Origin: Bhargavaea cecembensis
GTDB taxonomy: Bacteria; Bacillota; Bacilli; Bacillales_A; Planococcaceae
Length of the DNA: 64,000 nucleotides
Direction of reading: 5' to 3'
Assembly: GCF_000826125.2 (NCBI RefSeq)
Contig: NZ_LN651372.1
Coordinates: forward strand, 81,914-145,913
A program made the translations under genes and the position numbers. Of the stretch, positions 8,612 through 19,373 are shown one piece after another (within the stretch, counting starts at the first letter, position 1; each line of letters opens with the position of its first letter). The notes under the pieces were generated by a model, which had not been told where the DNA came from, searched no databases, and saw only the letters and a program-made list of their open reading frames with translations.

Positions 8612-9667
8612 GTGAACGACCCTGCAACAAGCCCGTCTTCTTCAAAACGGACGGTATTATATGTGGCCTTATTCCTGCTCGTCGCGGTGGCCGGCCTCGC
8701 CTATGTGAAGTGGATGCCCTATTACGGCAAGAGCCTCACGGCCGCGACCACTCATTCCATCGGTGACTCGATCCTCGGCGACCCGGCGGATTCCGGCTTC
8801 TCCTGGGCCGGCACTTGGTCATATGTCATCTCATACTTCAACGCCGTCTGGAAGGCCGCCATACTCGGGATCCTGCTCGGCTCGCTCGTCCAGGTGCTCA
8901 TTCCGTCGAACTGGCTGATGCGCGTTCTTGGCAAAACATCATTTGGCAGCACAGCGATCGGCGGGCTGTCCTCGCTGCCGGGAATGATGTGCACATGCTG
9001 TGCAGCACCGGTCGCAGCCGGCCTTCGCAAAAAGAATGTCTCGGTCGGCGCCGCGCTCGCATTCTGGCTCGGGAACCCTGTGCTTAATCCGGCAGTCCTC
9101 ATTTTCATGACATTCGTCCTGTCCTGGAAGTTCACGCTTCTGCGCGTCGGCTTCGGACTCCTGCTCGTCTTCGGGGTCAGCTATCTTGCCAACCGGTTCG
9201 CGCCGAATGCGGTGCCCGCCGAAGTGGACCGGGTCGTGGAGAAAGCCGAGGAAGACGACGGCGGACCATTCTTCGCCCGTTGGATGAAGAGCCTCGGGAC
9301 GATGGCACTTTATGTCCTGCCGACCTACTTCCTCTCCGTCCTGGTCATCGCACTCGTCCGGCCGTGGCTGTTCCCGCTCGTCGCAGACGTTTCGCCGAAT
9401 ACTGTCCTGATGATCGTGCTTTTCGCGATCGGCGGCATGCTGTTCGTCATTCCGACAGCCGCCGAAATCCCGATCATCCAGACGTTCATGTCAGCAGGAC
9501 TCGGCGCCGGCCCGGCCGGTGCACTGCTCCTCACGCTTCCCGCCATCAGCCTGCCGTCGCTGCTGCTCGTCGCCCGCTCCTTCCCGCGCAAAGTCCTGTG
9601 GTTCACCGCAGGCTCGGTTGTATTGCTCGGGATTGCGAGCGGTCTGACCGGACTATTGGTGCTATAG
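8612..9667 (+). CDS. Permease of the YraQ/ArsP (DUF318) family
   Basis: A 351-residue membrane protein with about eight to ten helices. It carries the family hallmark GMMCTCCAAPVAAGLRKKNV with its paired cysteines, followed by FWLGNPVLNPA. Related proteins export organoarsenicals or metal ions, but the substrate here is unknown. GTG at 8612 is the likely start, since GGAGG lies 8 bases before it; the frame could also open at a TTG 33 bases upstream, without such a site. It stands alone between two terminators. Confidence 0.82.
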   Translation: MNDPATSPSSSKRTVLYVALFLLVAVAGLAYVKWMPYYGKSLTAATTHSIGDSILGDPADSGFSWAGTWSYVISYFNAVWKAAILGILLGSLVQVLIPSNWLMRVLGKTSFGSTAIGGLSSLPGMMCTCCAAPVAAGLRKKNVSVGAALAFWLGNPVLNPAVLIFMTFVLSWKFTLLRVGFGLLLVFGVSYLANRFAPNAVPAEVDRVVEKAEEDDGGPFFARWMKSLGTMALYVLPTYFLSVLVIALVRPWLFPLVADVSPNTVLMIVLFAIGGMLFVIPTAAEIPIIQTFMSAGLGAGPAGALLLTLPAISLPSLLLVARSFPRKVLWFTAGSVVLLGIASGLTGLLVL

Positions 9668-9670
9668 TTG

Positions 9671-9707
9671 AAACCCCCTGTCCCTTTTTAGCGGGCGGGG
9701 GGTTTTT
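9671..9707 (+). terminator. Terminator of the permease gene
   Basis: Arms accccctgtcc and gggcggggggt followed by five T, directly after the stop codon. Confidence 0.85.
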
Positions 9708-9744
9708 GACTTTAGGAAGGGCCCGCTTCGCTTATTGGGCAAAT

Positions 9745-9865
9745 GGGAGAGTGTCAACTTTGTTATGGCGAGTGTCAATCTTTTTATGTCGAGTGCTAAT
9801 TTTAATCGGGTGAATGGCAACTTTGCGAGTGTAAGTGTCAACTTCGGCAAAGAGTGGAGTGTGCT
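9745..9865. repeat. 21-bp repeat array (core GAGTGTCAACTTT)
   Basis: About five units begin with gagtgtcaa or a variant at 9749, 9770, 9791, about 9812 and about 9834. This small array directly precedes the large 20-bp block. Confidence 0.75.
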
Positions 9866-9904
9866 TCAATTGGTGAGCCGCCTGTGGAGGAACGTTTGGC
9901 TCAA

Positions 9905-10558
9905 TGTATTGTAAACCTGCTCTCCATATTTCAAATCCCTCTCCCATATTGTAAATCTACTCTCCATATTTCAATTTCCCCTCTCATATTGTAATTCTGC
10001 CCTCCATGTTTTAAATTCCCTCTCCATATTGTAAATCCACTCTCCATGTTTCAAATCCCTCTCCCATATTGTAAATCTACTCTCCATATTTCAATTTCCC
10101 CTCTCCATATTGTAAATCCACTCTCCATATTTCAAATCCCTCTGCCATATTGTAAATCTGCTCTCCATGTTTTAAATTCTCTCTCCATATTGTAAATCCA
10201 CTCTCCATGTTTCAAATCCCTCTCCCATATTGTAAATCTACTCTCCATATTTCAATTTCCCCTCTCCATATTGTAAATCTGCTTTCCATATTTCAAATCC
10301 CTCTGCCATATTGTAAACCTGCTCTCCATATTTCAAATCCCTCTCCCATATTATAAATCTACTCTCCATATTTCAATTTCCCCTCCCATATTGTAAATCT
10401 ACTCTCCATATTTTAAATTCCCTCTCCATATTATAATTCCGCTCTCTATGTTTCAATTTCCCCTCCCATATTGTAAATCCACTCTCCATATTTCAAATCC
10501 CTCTGCCATATTGTAAATCCACTCTCCATATTTCAAATCCTGCCGCCCTATTGTAATT
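9905..10558. repeat. Large 20-bp repeat block (cores CATATTGTAAAT / CATATTTCAAAT)
   Basis: About 32 consecutive units with a period of exactly 20 bp, occasionally 21. Each contains ctctccatatt followed by either gtaaatc or tcaaatc. The two kinds largely alternate, giving a 40-bp higher-order repeat. The tract is AT-rich in a GC-rich genome, with stops in every frame and no gene. It fills the gap between the permease terminator and the oppF terminator. Confidence 0.92.
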
Positions 10559-10592
10559 TCCACGCTCCCCTTGCACCCCCAACTCCTCAATC

Positions 10593-10632
10593 AAAAAACC
10601 GGAAGCCCGCGATGACTGCGGGCTTCCGGTTT
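10593..10632 (-). terminator. Terminator of the peptide ABC operon
   Basis: 14-bp arms aaccggaagcccgc / gcgggcttccggtt, with a run of T on the minus strand, downstream of oppF. Confidence 0.9.
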
Positions 10633-10639
10633 GTTCTTA

Positions 10640-12668
<2,029 letters not shown>

Positions 12669-12704
12669 GTTGCTTCCCCCTTGGGCCCATTGGCCGGTTC
12701 TGAA

Positions 12705-13646
12705 TCAGCCGAGGTCGATCCGCTTGTTGAGCAATTTATATGAGATATCCACGATCAGGTTGACGAAGACGAACAGGACGGCGATCACGAGGACCGCTCC
12801 CTGGACGATCGGGAAGTCCCGGGTGTTGATCGCCTGGACGGTGAGCCGCCCCATGCCGTTGATGGCGAAGATCGTCTCGGTGAGGACCGCCCCGCCGAGG
12901 AATCCGCCGAATTCGAGCCCGACGACGGTGACGACCGGGATGAGCGCATTTTTCAGCGCATGCCGGTACGTGACGATCCGGTCGGAAAGGCCCTTTGCCC
13001 GCGCCGTCCGGATATAATCCTGGCCGATGACTTCAAGCATCGAGGAACGGGTCATGCGGGCGATGATCGCCGCACCCCCGGTCCCGAGCGTGATGACCGG
13101 CAGGACGACCTGACGCCAGCTGTCACCCCAGCCGGAAGGCCTCAGTTTCGCCCATTCCGGCAGCCAGTCCCCGCCGATCGCAAACCAGTCGATGAGCAGG
13201 AGCCCGAGCCAGAAGTTCGGCATCGAGAGGCCGAACAGGGCGACGACCATGATTGCCGTATCGGTGAATGTGTAATGGCGGACCGCCGAGATGATCCCTG
13301 CCATCAGGCCGATGAAGACGGCAAGGATCGTGGCATAGGCGGCAAGTTCCACCGTCACCCAGAAGCGCGTCTTGATCTCATCGACGACCGGGCGGCCGCT
13401 GCGGACCGAATTCCCGAGGTCGCCCTGAACGACGCCGCTCATATAGTTAAGGTACTGCTTGTGGATCGGGTCGTTCAGTCCGAGTCGCTCCCGGATCTGC
13501 TCGACCGTCTTCTCCGGTGCTCCTTCCCCCGCGATGATCTGCGCCGGGTCTCCCGGGATGAGGTGCATCAGGGAGAAGACGAGAATGGACACGCCGATGA
13601 GAACCGGGATCGTCTGCAAAAGACGCCGGATGATATATTTGGTCAT
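12705..13646 (-). CDS. oppB: Peptide ABC transporter permease (DppB/OppB-like)
   Basis: A 313-residue integral membrane protein with the N-terminal TKYIIRRLLQTIPVLIGVSI typical of DppB/OppB and a BPD_transp_1 domain with the EAA loop near RAKGLSDRIVTYRHALKNAL. About six helices. It is the second gene of the operon, 16 bp after oppC, which reverses the usual B-before-C order. Confidence 0.92.
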   Translation of the reverse strand: MTKYIIRRLLQTIPVLIGVSILVFSLMHLIPGDPAQIIAGEGAPEKTVEQIRERLGLNDPIHKQYLNYMSGVVQGDLGNSVRSGRPVVDEIKTRFWVTVELAAYATILAVFIGLMAGIISAVRHYTFTDTAIMVVALFGLSMPNFWLGLLLIDWFAIGGDWLPEWAKLRPSGWGDSWRQVVLPVITLGTGGAAIIARMTRSSMLEVIGQDYIRTARAKGLSDRIVTYRHALKNALIPVVTVVGLEFGGFLGGAVLTETIFAINGMGRLTVQAINTRDFPIVQGAVLVIAVLFVFVNLIVDISYKLLNKRIDLG

Positions 13647-13662
13647 TCTGTTTCCCCCTCAG

Positions 13663-14556
13663 TCAATTGTTCATTTTCGGATCGAGTGCATCGCGGAGTC
13701 CGTCGCCGAAGATGTTGAAGGCGAGAACGACGATGACGATCATGATCCCCGGGATGAGCACCATATGCGGCGCGTCATGCATGTAAGTCCGGCCGGCTGA
13801 CAGCATCGCGCCCCATTCCGGTGCCGGCGGCTGTGCGCCGAGACCGAGGAATGACAGGCCGCTCGCCGTCAGGACGGCAGTCGCAATCCGCAGCGTCGCC
13901 TGCACGATGATCGGCGATGTGACGTTCGGCAGGATATGCTTGAAGATGATCCGGACGTCAGACGCACCGAGTGCTTTCATGGCGTCTATGTATTCGAGCT
14001 TCCGGACCGACAGGGCGGACCCCCGCACAATCCGGGCGAATGCCGGCACGGAGAAGATCCCGATCGCGATGATCATGTTCGTCAGGCTTCCGCCGAGGAC
14101 ACTCACGATCGCGAGGGCGAGAAGGATGCCCGGGAATGCGAGCAGGATGTCCATGATCCGCATGATGATCGTATCGACCCAGCCGCCGTAGTAGCCGGCG
14201 ACGATGCCGAAAATGACGCCGACCACGCCGCCGATCGCCACGGACACGAATCCGACGATGAGCGTCAGCTTCGTCCCGTGGATGATGCGCGTGAACATAT
14301 CCCGTCCGTAGTTGTCCGTTCCGAACCAGTGATCCGCGGACGGCGGCTGGTTCTTGTTTGTAATATCAGTTGCGTTTGGATCCACGGTCGTCAGCATCGG
14401 ACCGAAAATCGCCAGCAGGATGAAGAATACGACGATTCCCCCGCCGATGACGGCCGATTTGTTTTTCCTCAGCCGCCTCCAGATCCCCTTGTACATCTCA
14501 AGGCGGGGATTATATTGCCTTTTTGGCCGTGCGGCTTCCGCTGCTTGCTGCGGCAT
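13663..14556 (-). CDS. oppC: Peptide ABC transporter permease (DppC/OppC-like)
   Basis: A 297-residue permease. A hydrophilic N-terminus of about 30 residues leads into the first helix and an OppC_N region, then a BPD_transp_1 domain with the EAA loop at DAMKALGASDVRIIFKHILPN. It is the first gene of the operon and is divergent from the binding-protein gene starting at 14839. No convincing promoter was found for it in the 282-bp gap, although one must lie there. Confidence 0.92.
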   Translation of the reverse strand: MPQQAAEAARPKRQYNPRLEMYKGIWRRLRKNKSAVIGGGIVVFFILLAIFGPMLTTVDPNATDITNKNQPPSADHWFGTDNYGRDMFTRIIHGTKLTLIVGFVSVAIGGVVGVIFGIVAGYYGGWVDTIIMRIMDILLAFPGILLALAIVSVLGGSLTNMIIAIGIFSVPAFARIVRGSALSVRKLEYIDAMKALGASDVRIIFKHILPNVTSPIIVQATLRIATAVLTASGLSFLGLGAQPPAPEWGAMLSAGRTYMHDAPHMVLIPGIMIVIVVLAFNIFGDGLRDALDPKMNN

Positions 14557-14746
14557 GCTACTATCCCTCTTTCCCCCTGGGGCGGAGGCATTTGCCCAGC
14601 CCCGTTTATCAGATACTTAATCGTTACTATAACATGAACAATCTAAATTCTGAATGCGTTTTTGCAATTCAATTTTCGAAGGAAGGAATAATGCCCATCT
14701 TTGACTCTCATTTGCAGGTTTGCGCGTTCATTAAATGAAACTGCTA

Positions 14747-14788
14747 TTGTGTTCCATGCCGGTCTATGGTATATTTTTTCTGAATATT
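14747..14788 (+). promoter_or_regulatory. Promoter and CodY-like box of binding-protein gene 1
   Basis: -35 ttgtgt (14747-14752), 17-bp spacer, -10 tatatt (14770-14775). The 15-mer at 14774-14788 matches the CodY consensus AATTTTCWGAAAATT at 12 of 15 positions and overlaps the -10. The same arrangement stands before the paralogous gene. Confidence 0.6.
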
Positions 14789-14838
14789 GCGGTCGGTTTT
14801 CGCCGTAATAGTCAAAACAAATAGTAGGGGGAGACTGC

Positions 14839-16479
14839 ATGAAGAACAAACGCAGTACGCTGCTGCTGTTCATCCTGATGCTTGTCGTGTCCATGTTCCT
14901 CGCGGCATGCGCCGGCGGAGGCAGCGACAATAACGCCTCGGACAGCGGAGACAAAAACAAGGATGACGACAAGACTACAGAAGAAGGCACTACGGATGAA
15001 GGTGCAGAAGGCGGAGACCTCGTCCTCGCGGTTCTGTCCGACGCATCCTCGCTTGACCCGCACGGATCCAACGATGTTCCGTCCTCCGTCGTACAGGATA
15101 ATATTTTCGAAACACTCGTAACACGCAACGATGACAATGAGATCGAGCCAGGCCTCGCAACCGAATGGAATGCGATCGATGACACGACTTGGGAGTTCAA
15201 GCTCCAAGAAGGCGTCAAGTTCCATGACGGCGAAGACTTCAATGCCGAAGCCGTCAAGAAGAGCTTCGAGCGCGTACTCGATGAAAAAGTCGCTTCGCCG
15301 CGCTACTTCCTCTTCGAAATGGTCAACAGCGTCGATGTCATCGACGACTATACGGTCCAGTTCAAGACCGACTATCCGTTTGCCCCGCTGCTTGCCCACC
15401 TTTCCCACAACGGCGGCAGCATCATCAGCCCGAAATCGATCGATGAAGATTATGCGGCGATGGAAGACGGCAAAGAGCCGGGCTCCGTCATTTCCGAGCA
15501 TCCGGTCGGCACCGGCTTCTTCAAGTTCGACAGCTGGAGCCCGGGTTCGGAAATCAAGCTCGTGAAAAACGACGACTATTGGAACGGAACGGCAAAAGTC
15601 GATTCCGTCGCCTTCAAGGTTGTCCCTGAAAGCGCAACGCGTGTAGCCGAACTCGAAACCGGCAACGCGCACATCATCGATCCGGTCCAGCCGAACGAAG
15701 TCGCGCGCATCAACGACTCCGGCAACGCAACGGTGGACCAGACACCGTCTTCCAGCCTCTCGTATATCGGCTTCAACACAGAGAAGGCACCATTTGACGA
15801 CGTCCGCGTCCGTCAGGCCATCTCCATGGTCGTCAACAAGGACGAGATGATCGAAGGCGTTTACGAAGGATTCGGCGTTCCGGCCAAGGGCCCGCTCGCT
15901 CCCGGCATCTTCGGCTATGACGAAGATCTGAAAGCGATCGAGCAAAATCCGGAAGAAGCCAAGAAGCTCCTTGAAGAAGCAGGCTACGGCGACGGCTTCT
16001 CGACAACTATCTGGACAAACGACAACCCGCAGCGCGTTGATATGGCTGTCCTTCTCCAGCAAAAGCTGAAGGACCTGAACATCGACGTCAAGATCGAGCA
16101 GATGGAATTCGGCACGTACCTCGAAAAGACGGCTGCCGGCGAGCATGACATGTTCATCCTCGGCTGGTCCAACCCGACGGGAGATGCAGACTATGGTCTC
16201 TATGCCCTCTTCCACTCGTCCCAGAAAGGCGACCCGGGCAACCGCTCGTTCTATGACAACGCCGAAGTCGACAAACTGCTCGATGAAGGCCGCAAAGAAA
16301 CGGATCCTGATGCACGCGTAGACATCTATGCGAAGGCACAGGAACAGATCGTCGATGATGCTCCGATGATCTTCATCCATCACCAAGAGTACCTTGTCGG
16401 CGTCAGCGACAAGGTCAAAGGATTCAGCATCGACCAGGCTGGTATCTACCAGCTCAAAGACGTCACACTTTCCGAGTAA
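14839..16479 (+). CDS. Peptide-binding lipoprotein, SBP_bac_5 family (copy 1)
   Basis: A 546-residue lipoprotein. A basic hydrophobic signal ends in lipobox LAAC (about residue 23), followed by an acidic low-complexity linker of about 35 residues. The SBP_bac_5 domain has the family start (LVLAVLSDASSLDPHGSND) and the long DppA/OppA-like fold. It should deliver peptides to the OppBCDF system encoded divergently next to it. GGGGGAGA precedes the ATG. It is clearly paralogous to the protein encoded at 17716, with roughly three quarters or more identity by eye. A terminator follows. Confidence 0.9.
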   Translation: MKNKRSTLLLFILMLVVSMFLAACAGGGSDNNASDSGDKNKDDDKTTEEGTTDEGAEGGDLVLAVLSDASSLDPHGSNDVPSSVVQDNIFETLVTRNDDNEIEPGLATEWNAIDDTTWEFKLQEGVKFHDGEDFNAEAVKKSFERVLDEKVASPRYFLFEMVNSVDVIDDYTVQFKTDYPFAPLLAHLSHNGGSIISPKSIDEDYAAMEDGKEPGSVISEHPVGTGFFKFDSWSPGSEIKLVKNDDYWNGTAKVDSVAFKVVPESATRVAELETGNAHIIDPVQPNEVARINDSGNATVDQTPSSSLSYIGFNTEKAPFDDVRVRQAISMVVNKDEMIEGVYEGFGVPAKGPLAPGIFGYDEDLKAIEQNPEEAKKLLEEAGYGDGFSTTIWTNDNPQRVDMAVLLQQKLKDLNIDVKIEQMEFGTYLEKTAAGEHDMFILGWSNPTGDADYGLYALFHSSQKGDPGNRSFYDNAEVDKLLDEGRKETDPDARVDIYAKAQEQIVDDAPMIFIHHQEYLVGVSDKVKGFSIDQAGIYQLKDVTLSE

Positions 16480-16488
16480 TGAATGATG

Positions 16489-16527
16489 AAACCGGCTCCC
16501 GCTTTTTTTGGCGGGGGCCGGTTTTTT
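16489..16527 (+). terminator. Terminator of binding-protein gene 1
   Basis: Arms aaccggctcccgc / gcgggggccggtt followed by six T. Confidence 0.88.
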
Positions 16528-16550
16528 GGATGTTCGGGGGGGAATCGGGT

Positions 16551-16655
16551 GAGTGTCATCGCAAGCCGGTCGAGTGTTATCGCAAGCCGATCGAGTGTCA
16601 TCGCATATGGCATGGGTGTCATCGCAAGCCGCGTGAGTGTCACCGGAACATCCGA
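16551..16655. repeat. 21-bp repeat array (core GAGTGTCATCGCAAGCC)
   Basis: Five units; gtgtc/gtgtt recurs at 16553, 16574, 16595, 16616 and 16637, exactly 21 bp apart. It lies between a terminator and the next gene. The heptapeptide-repeat ORFs across it are artefacts of the period being a multiple of three. Confidence 0.85.
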
Positions 16656-16805
16656 GGACAATCGGCCGTCCTGATAGAAGACGCATCCGGGACCGGATCG
16701 GCGGCTATAAGGAGTATCTCCGTCTCCCTTTTTCAGGTTCCCCGTGCTATAATTCCATACAACCGGCAGCCGTTCATGTGCTGCCATCACAGGAGGCCAA
16801 TCCCT

Positions 16806-17531
16806 TTGCAATCCAATAACCCGATTTTAAAAAATGAAGAGTTCGACCGTTCCGCGTACGCCGGTGAACGGATGTCCGTCGCCGGCACCGTCAATAAGAC
16901 GACGCTGTCCCTCTTGCTGTTGTTCGCTTCCGCCGCGTATGTCTGGTTCAAGTCGTTCGCGGGCGATCCCGTCTTCGGTCTCATGATCGGCGGGGCGATC
17001 GGCGCCCTCGTGCTCGTATTCGTGACGATGTTCTTCCAGGCGGCCGCTCCGGTCACCGTCCCGCTCTATGCCATCCTCGAAGGGCTGTTCGTCGGCGGGA
17101 TCTCCGCCATGTACCAGAACCTCTTCGACGGCATCGTCATGCAGGCGGTCCTCCTGACGATCGGCGTCATGGCGGTCATGCTCGTCCTTTACCGGACCGG
17201 CATCCTCAAGGCGACGCCGGCTTTCCGCAAGGGTGTCATCGTGGCGACACTGGCCATTCTCGTCGTGTATGTCATCGATATCCTGCTCCGATTGTTCGGC
17301 ATGGCGATGCCGTTCCTCCATGACGCCGGACCGGTCGGCATCATTATCAGCCTGGTGATCGTCGGAGTGGCGGCGCTGAACTTCATCATCGACTTTGACT
17401 CGATCGAGCACAGCGTCCGGATCGGCGCCCCGAAAAGTATGGAATGGATCGGCGCGCTCGGACTCATGACGACGCTCGTCTGGCTTTACCTGGAGATGCT
17501 CCGCCTTCTCTCCAAGTTCAACCGCGACTGA
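16806..17531 (+). CDS. Bax inhibitor-1/YccA-family membrane protein
   Basis: A protein of about 241 residues: a short hydrophilic N-terminus, then about seven transmembrane helices filling the rest, typical of the YccA branch of the Bax inhibitor-1 (TMBIM) family. The family is linked to calcium leak and to control of membrane proteases, but its role here is unknown. TTG at 16806 is chosen because AGGAGG lies just upstream; the longer open frame to 16479 runs through the repeat array. It separates the two peptide-binding paralogs. Confidence 0.85.
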   Translation: MQSNNPILKNEEFDRSAYAGERMSVAGTVNKTTLSLLLLFASAAYVWFKSFAGDPVFGLMIGGAIGALVLVFVTMFFQAAAPVTVPLYAILEGLFVGGISAMYQNLFDGIVMQAVLLTIGVMAVMLVLYRTGILKATPAFRKGVIVATLAILVVYVIDILLRLFGMAMPFLHDAGPVGIIISLVIVGVAALNFIIDFDSIEHSVRIGAPKSMEWIGALGLMTTLVWLYLEMLRLLSKFNRD

Positions 17532-17540
17532 GGGTTTTCC

Positions 17541-17576
17541 CGGCCGGTTCTGCCTACGCAGAACCGGTCTTTTCAT
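17541..17576 (+). terminator. Terminator of the YccA-family gene
   Basis: Arms gccggttctgc / gcagaaccggt followed by a T-rich run. Confidence 0.8.
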
Positions 17577-17618
17577 TTTTTCCGGCGGATCTATCGCTTG
17601 TTTCCGTCTAACTTCCCA

Positions 17619-17674
17619 TCTTTTCAGAAAACTATTGCCGGCCTTCGACAAACGTGATATATTTTCTGAATATT
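17619..17674 (+). promoter_or_regulatory. Promoter with two CodY-like boxes, binding-protein gene 2
   Basis: -35 ttgccg (17635-17640), 17-bp spacer, -10 tatatt (17658-17663). CodY-like 15-mers lie at 17619-17633 (12 of 15 to consensus, just upstream of the -35) and 17660-17674 (13 of 15, overlapping the -10). Confidence 0.65.
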
Positions 17675-17715
17675 ACGCGGTGGTAAATGGCGTGATGACA
17701 AAGGGGGAAATTCAC

Positions 17716-19317
17716 ATGAAGCAGAAAACCGGTTTGTTGCTGGCCCTGCTGCTCGTTCTGTCCGCGTTCCTCGCGGCCTGTGCGGGCGGCGGTTCGGCGG
17801 ATGAGGGAACAAAAGAGGACGGAACTGCGCCGGCGGCCGACGGGGAAGGCGGAGATCTTGTGCTCGCCGTCCTGTCGGATGCCTCCTCGCTCGATCCGCA
17901 CGGCTCCAACGACGTGCCGTCCAACAACATCCACGCCAATATTTACGATACGCTCGTCAGGCTCACGCCGGACAGCGAGATTGAGCCGAGCCTCGCGAAG
18001 GAGTGGGAGCAGGTTGACGACACAACCTGGGAGTTCAAGCTTCAGGAAGGCGTCAAATTCCACGACGGGGAAGATTTCAATGCGGAGGCCGTGAAGAAAA
18101 GCCTCGACCGCGTACGCGACCCGGAAGTCGGCTCTCCGCGTTTCTATCTGTATGAAATGATCAACAGCGTGGAAGCCGTCGACGACTATACCGTCCGGAT
18201 CAAGACGGACTATCCGTTCGCCCCGCTCCTGTCGCATCTCGCGCATGACGGCGGCAGCATGATCAGCCCGAAATCGATCGATGCGGATTATGCCGCCATG
18301 AAGGAAGGCAAGGAACCGGGGTCGGTCATTTCCGCAGACCCGGTCGGCACCGGCTATTTCAAGTTCGAAAGCTGGGACCCGGGTTCGGAAATCAAGCTCG
18401 TGAAAAACGAAGACTACTGGAACGGCGCACCGAAAGCCGACTCCGTCACATTCAAAGTCGTCCCGGAAAGCGCCACGCGCGTCGCGGAACTGGAAACCGG
18501 CAACGCCCACATCATCGATCCGGTTCAGCCGAACGAAGTGGCGCAGATCAATGACTCCGGCAGCGCAGAGGTGAATCAGGAACTGTCCCGAAGCCTCAGC
18601 TATCTCGGCTTCAACACACAGAAAGCGCCATTTGATGATGTCCGCGTCCGCCAGGCGATCTCCCTGATGGTCGACAATGACGAGATCGTCGAGGGTATCT
18701 ACGACGGATTCGGCATCCCGGCGGAAGGCCCGCTGGCTCCGGGATCGTTCGGCTACGATGAGAACATCAAGGGCATCGAGCATAACCCGGAAAAAGCGAA
18801 AAAGCTCCTTGAGGAAGCAGGCTACGGGGACGGCTTCAAAGCCGAAATCTGGACGAACGACAACCCGCAGCGCGTCGACATCGCCGTCCTGCTGCAACAG
18901 AAGCTGAAAGACCTGAATATCGACATCAGCATCCAGCAGATGGAGTTCGGGGCCTATCTCAAGCAGACGGCGGCAGGCGATCATGACATGTTCATCCTCG
19001 GCTGGTCGAACTCGACTGGAGACGCGGACAACGGACTCTACTCCCTGTTCCACTCGTCCCAGCATGGGGATGCGGGCAACCGTTCCTTCTATGACAACCC
19101 CGAAGTGGACAAACTGCTGGACGACGGACGCAAGGAGACCGATCCGGATGCCCGGTTCGCCATTTACGAAAAGATCCAGAAGACCTTGATCGAAGATGCC
19201 CCGATGGTCTATATCCATCACCAGGAGTACCTCACGGGCGTCGCCGGCAATGTCGAAGGCTTTACGATCGATCCGAGCGGCATCTATCAGCTCAAAGACG
19301 TTACAATCACGCAATGA
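17716..19317 (+). CDS. Peptide-binding lipoprotein, SBP_bac_5 family (copy 2)
   Basis: A 533-residue paralog of the protein encoded at 14839: hydrophobic signal, lipobox LAAC, shorter acidic linker, then a closely similar SBP_bac_5 domain (LVLAVLSDASSLDPHGSND). Long blocks are identical, for example around GFNTQKAPFDDVRVRQAIS, and differences are scattered. The ATG at 17716 follows AAGGGGG; the frame opens earlier at 17635, but that part crosses the promoter. Probably a second specificity or backup subunit for the same OppBCDF importer, since no second permease set is present. Confidence 0.9.
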   Translation: MKQKTGLLLALLLVLSAFLAACAGGGSADEGTKEDGTAPAADGEGGDLVLAVLSDASSLDPHGSNDVPSNNIHANIYDTLVRLTPDSEIEPSLAKEWEQVDDTTWEFKLQEGVKFHDGEDFNAEAVKKSLDRVRDPEVGSPRFYLYEMINSVEAVDDYTVRIKTDYPFAPLLSHLAHDGGSMISPKSIDADYAAMKEGKEPGSVISADPVGTGYFKFESWDPGSEIKLVKNEDYWNGAPKADSVTFKVVPESATRVAELETGNAHIIDPVQPNEVAQINDSGSAEVNQELSRSLSYLGFNTQKAPFDDVRVRQAISLMVDNDEIVEGIYDGFGIPAEGPLAPGSFGYDENIKGIEHNPEKAKKLLEEAGYGDGFKAEIWTNDNPQRVDIAVLLQQKLKDLNIDISIQQMEFGAYLKQTAAGDHDMFILGWSNSTGDADNGLYSLFHSSQHGDAGNRSFYDNPEVDKLLDDGRKETDPDARFAIYEKIQKTLIEDAPMVYIHHQEYLTGVAGNVEGFTIDPSGIYQLKDVTITQ

Positions 19318-19323
19318 CAACAA

Positions 19324-19366
19324 AAGCCTGCCGGGAAACCATCAATCGGTTTCCGGCAGGCTTTTT
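19324..19366. terminator. Bidirectional terminator
   Basis: Arms aaagcctgccggaaa-like / tttccggcaggcttt with A and T runs on both sides, between convergent genes. Confidence 0.88.
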
Positions 19367-19373
19367 CATTCGT

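Noticed and set aside
9905..10558. CRISPR array
   Set aside because: Repeats are too short, spacers of only about 8 bp are not unique, the period is a fixed 20 bp and no cas genes are present.
14557..14746. CodY box or promoter for the oppC side of the divergent region
   Set aside because: Candidate words (ttcagaattta, aattttcgaa) match the consensus at about 8-10 of 15 positions only, and no paired -35/-10 was convincing.
14812..16686. 624-codon minus-strand ORF opposite binding-protein gene 1
   Set aside because: It mirrors the GC-rich codon pattern of the real gene; the same happens opposite copy 2 (17632-19323). No start signals and no recognisable domain.
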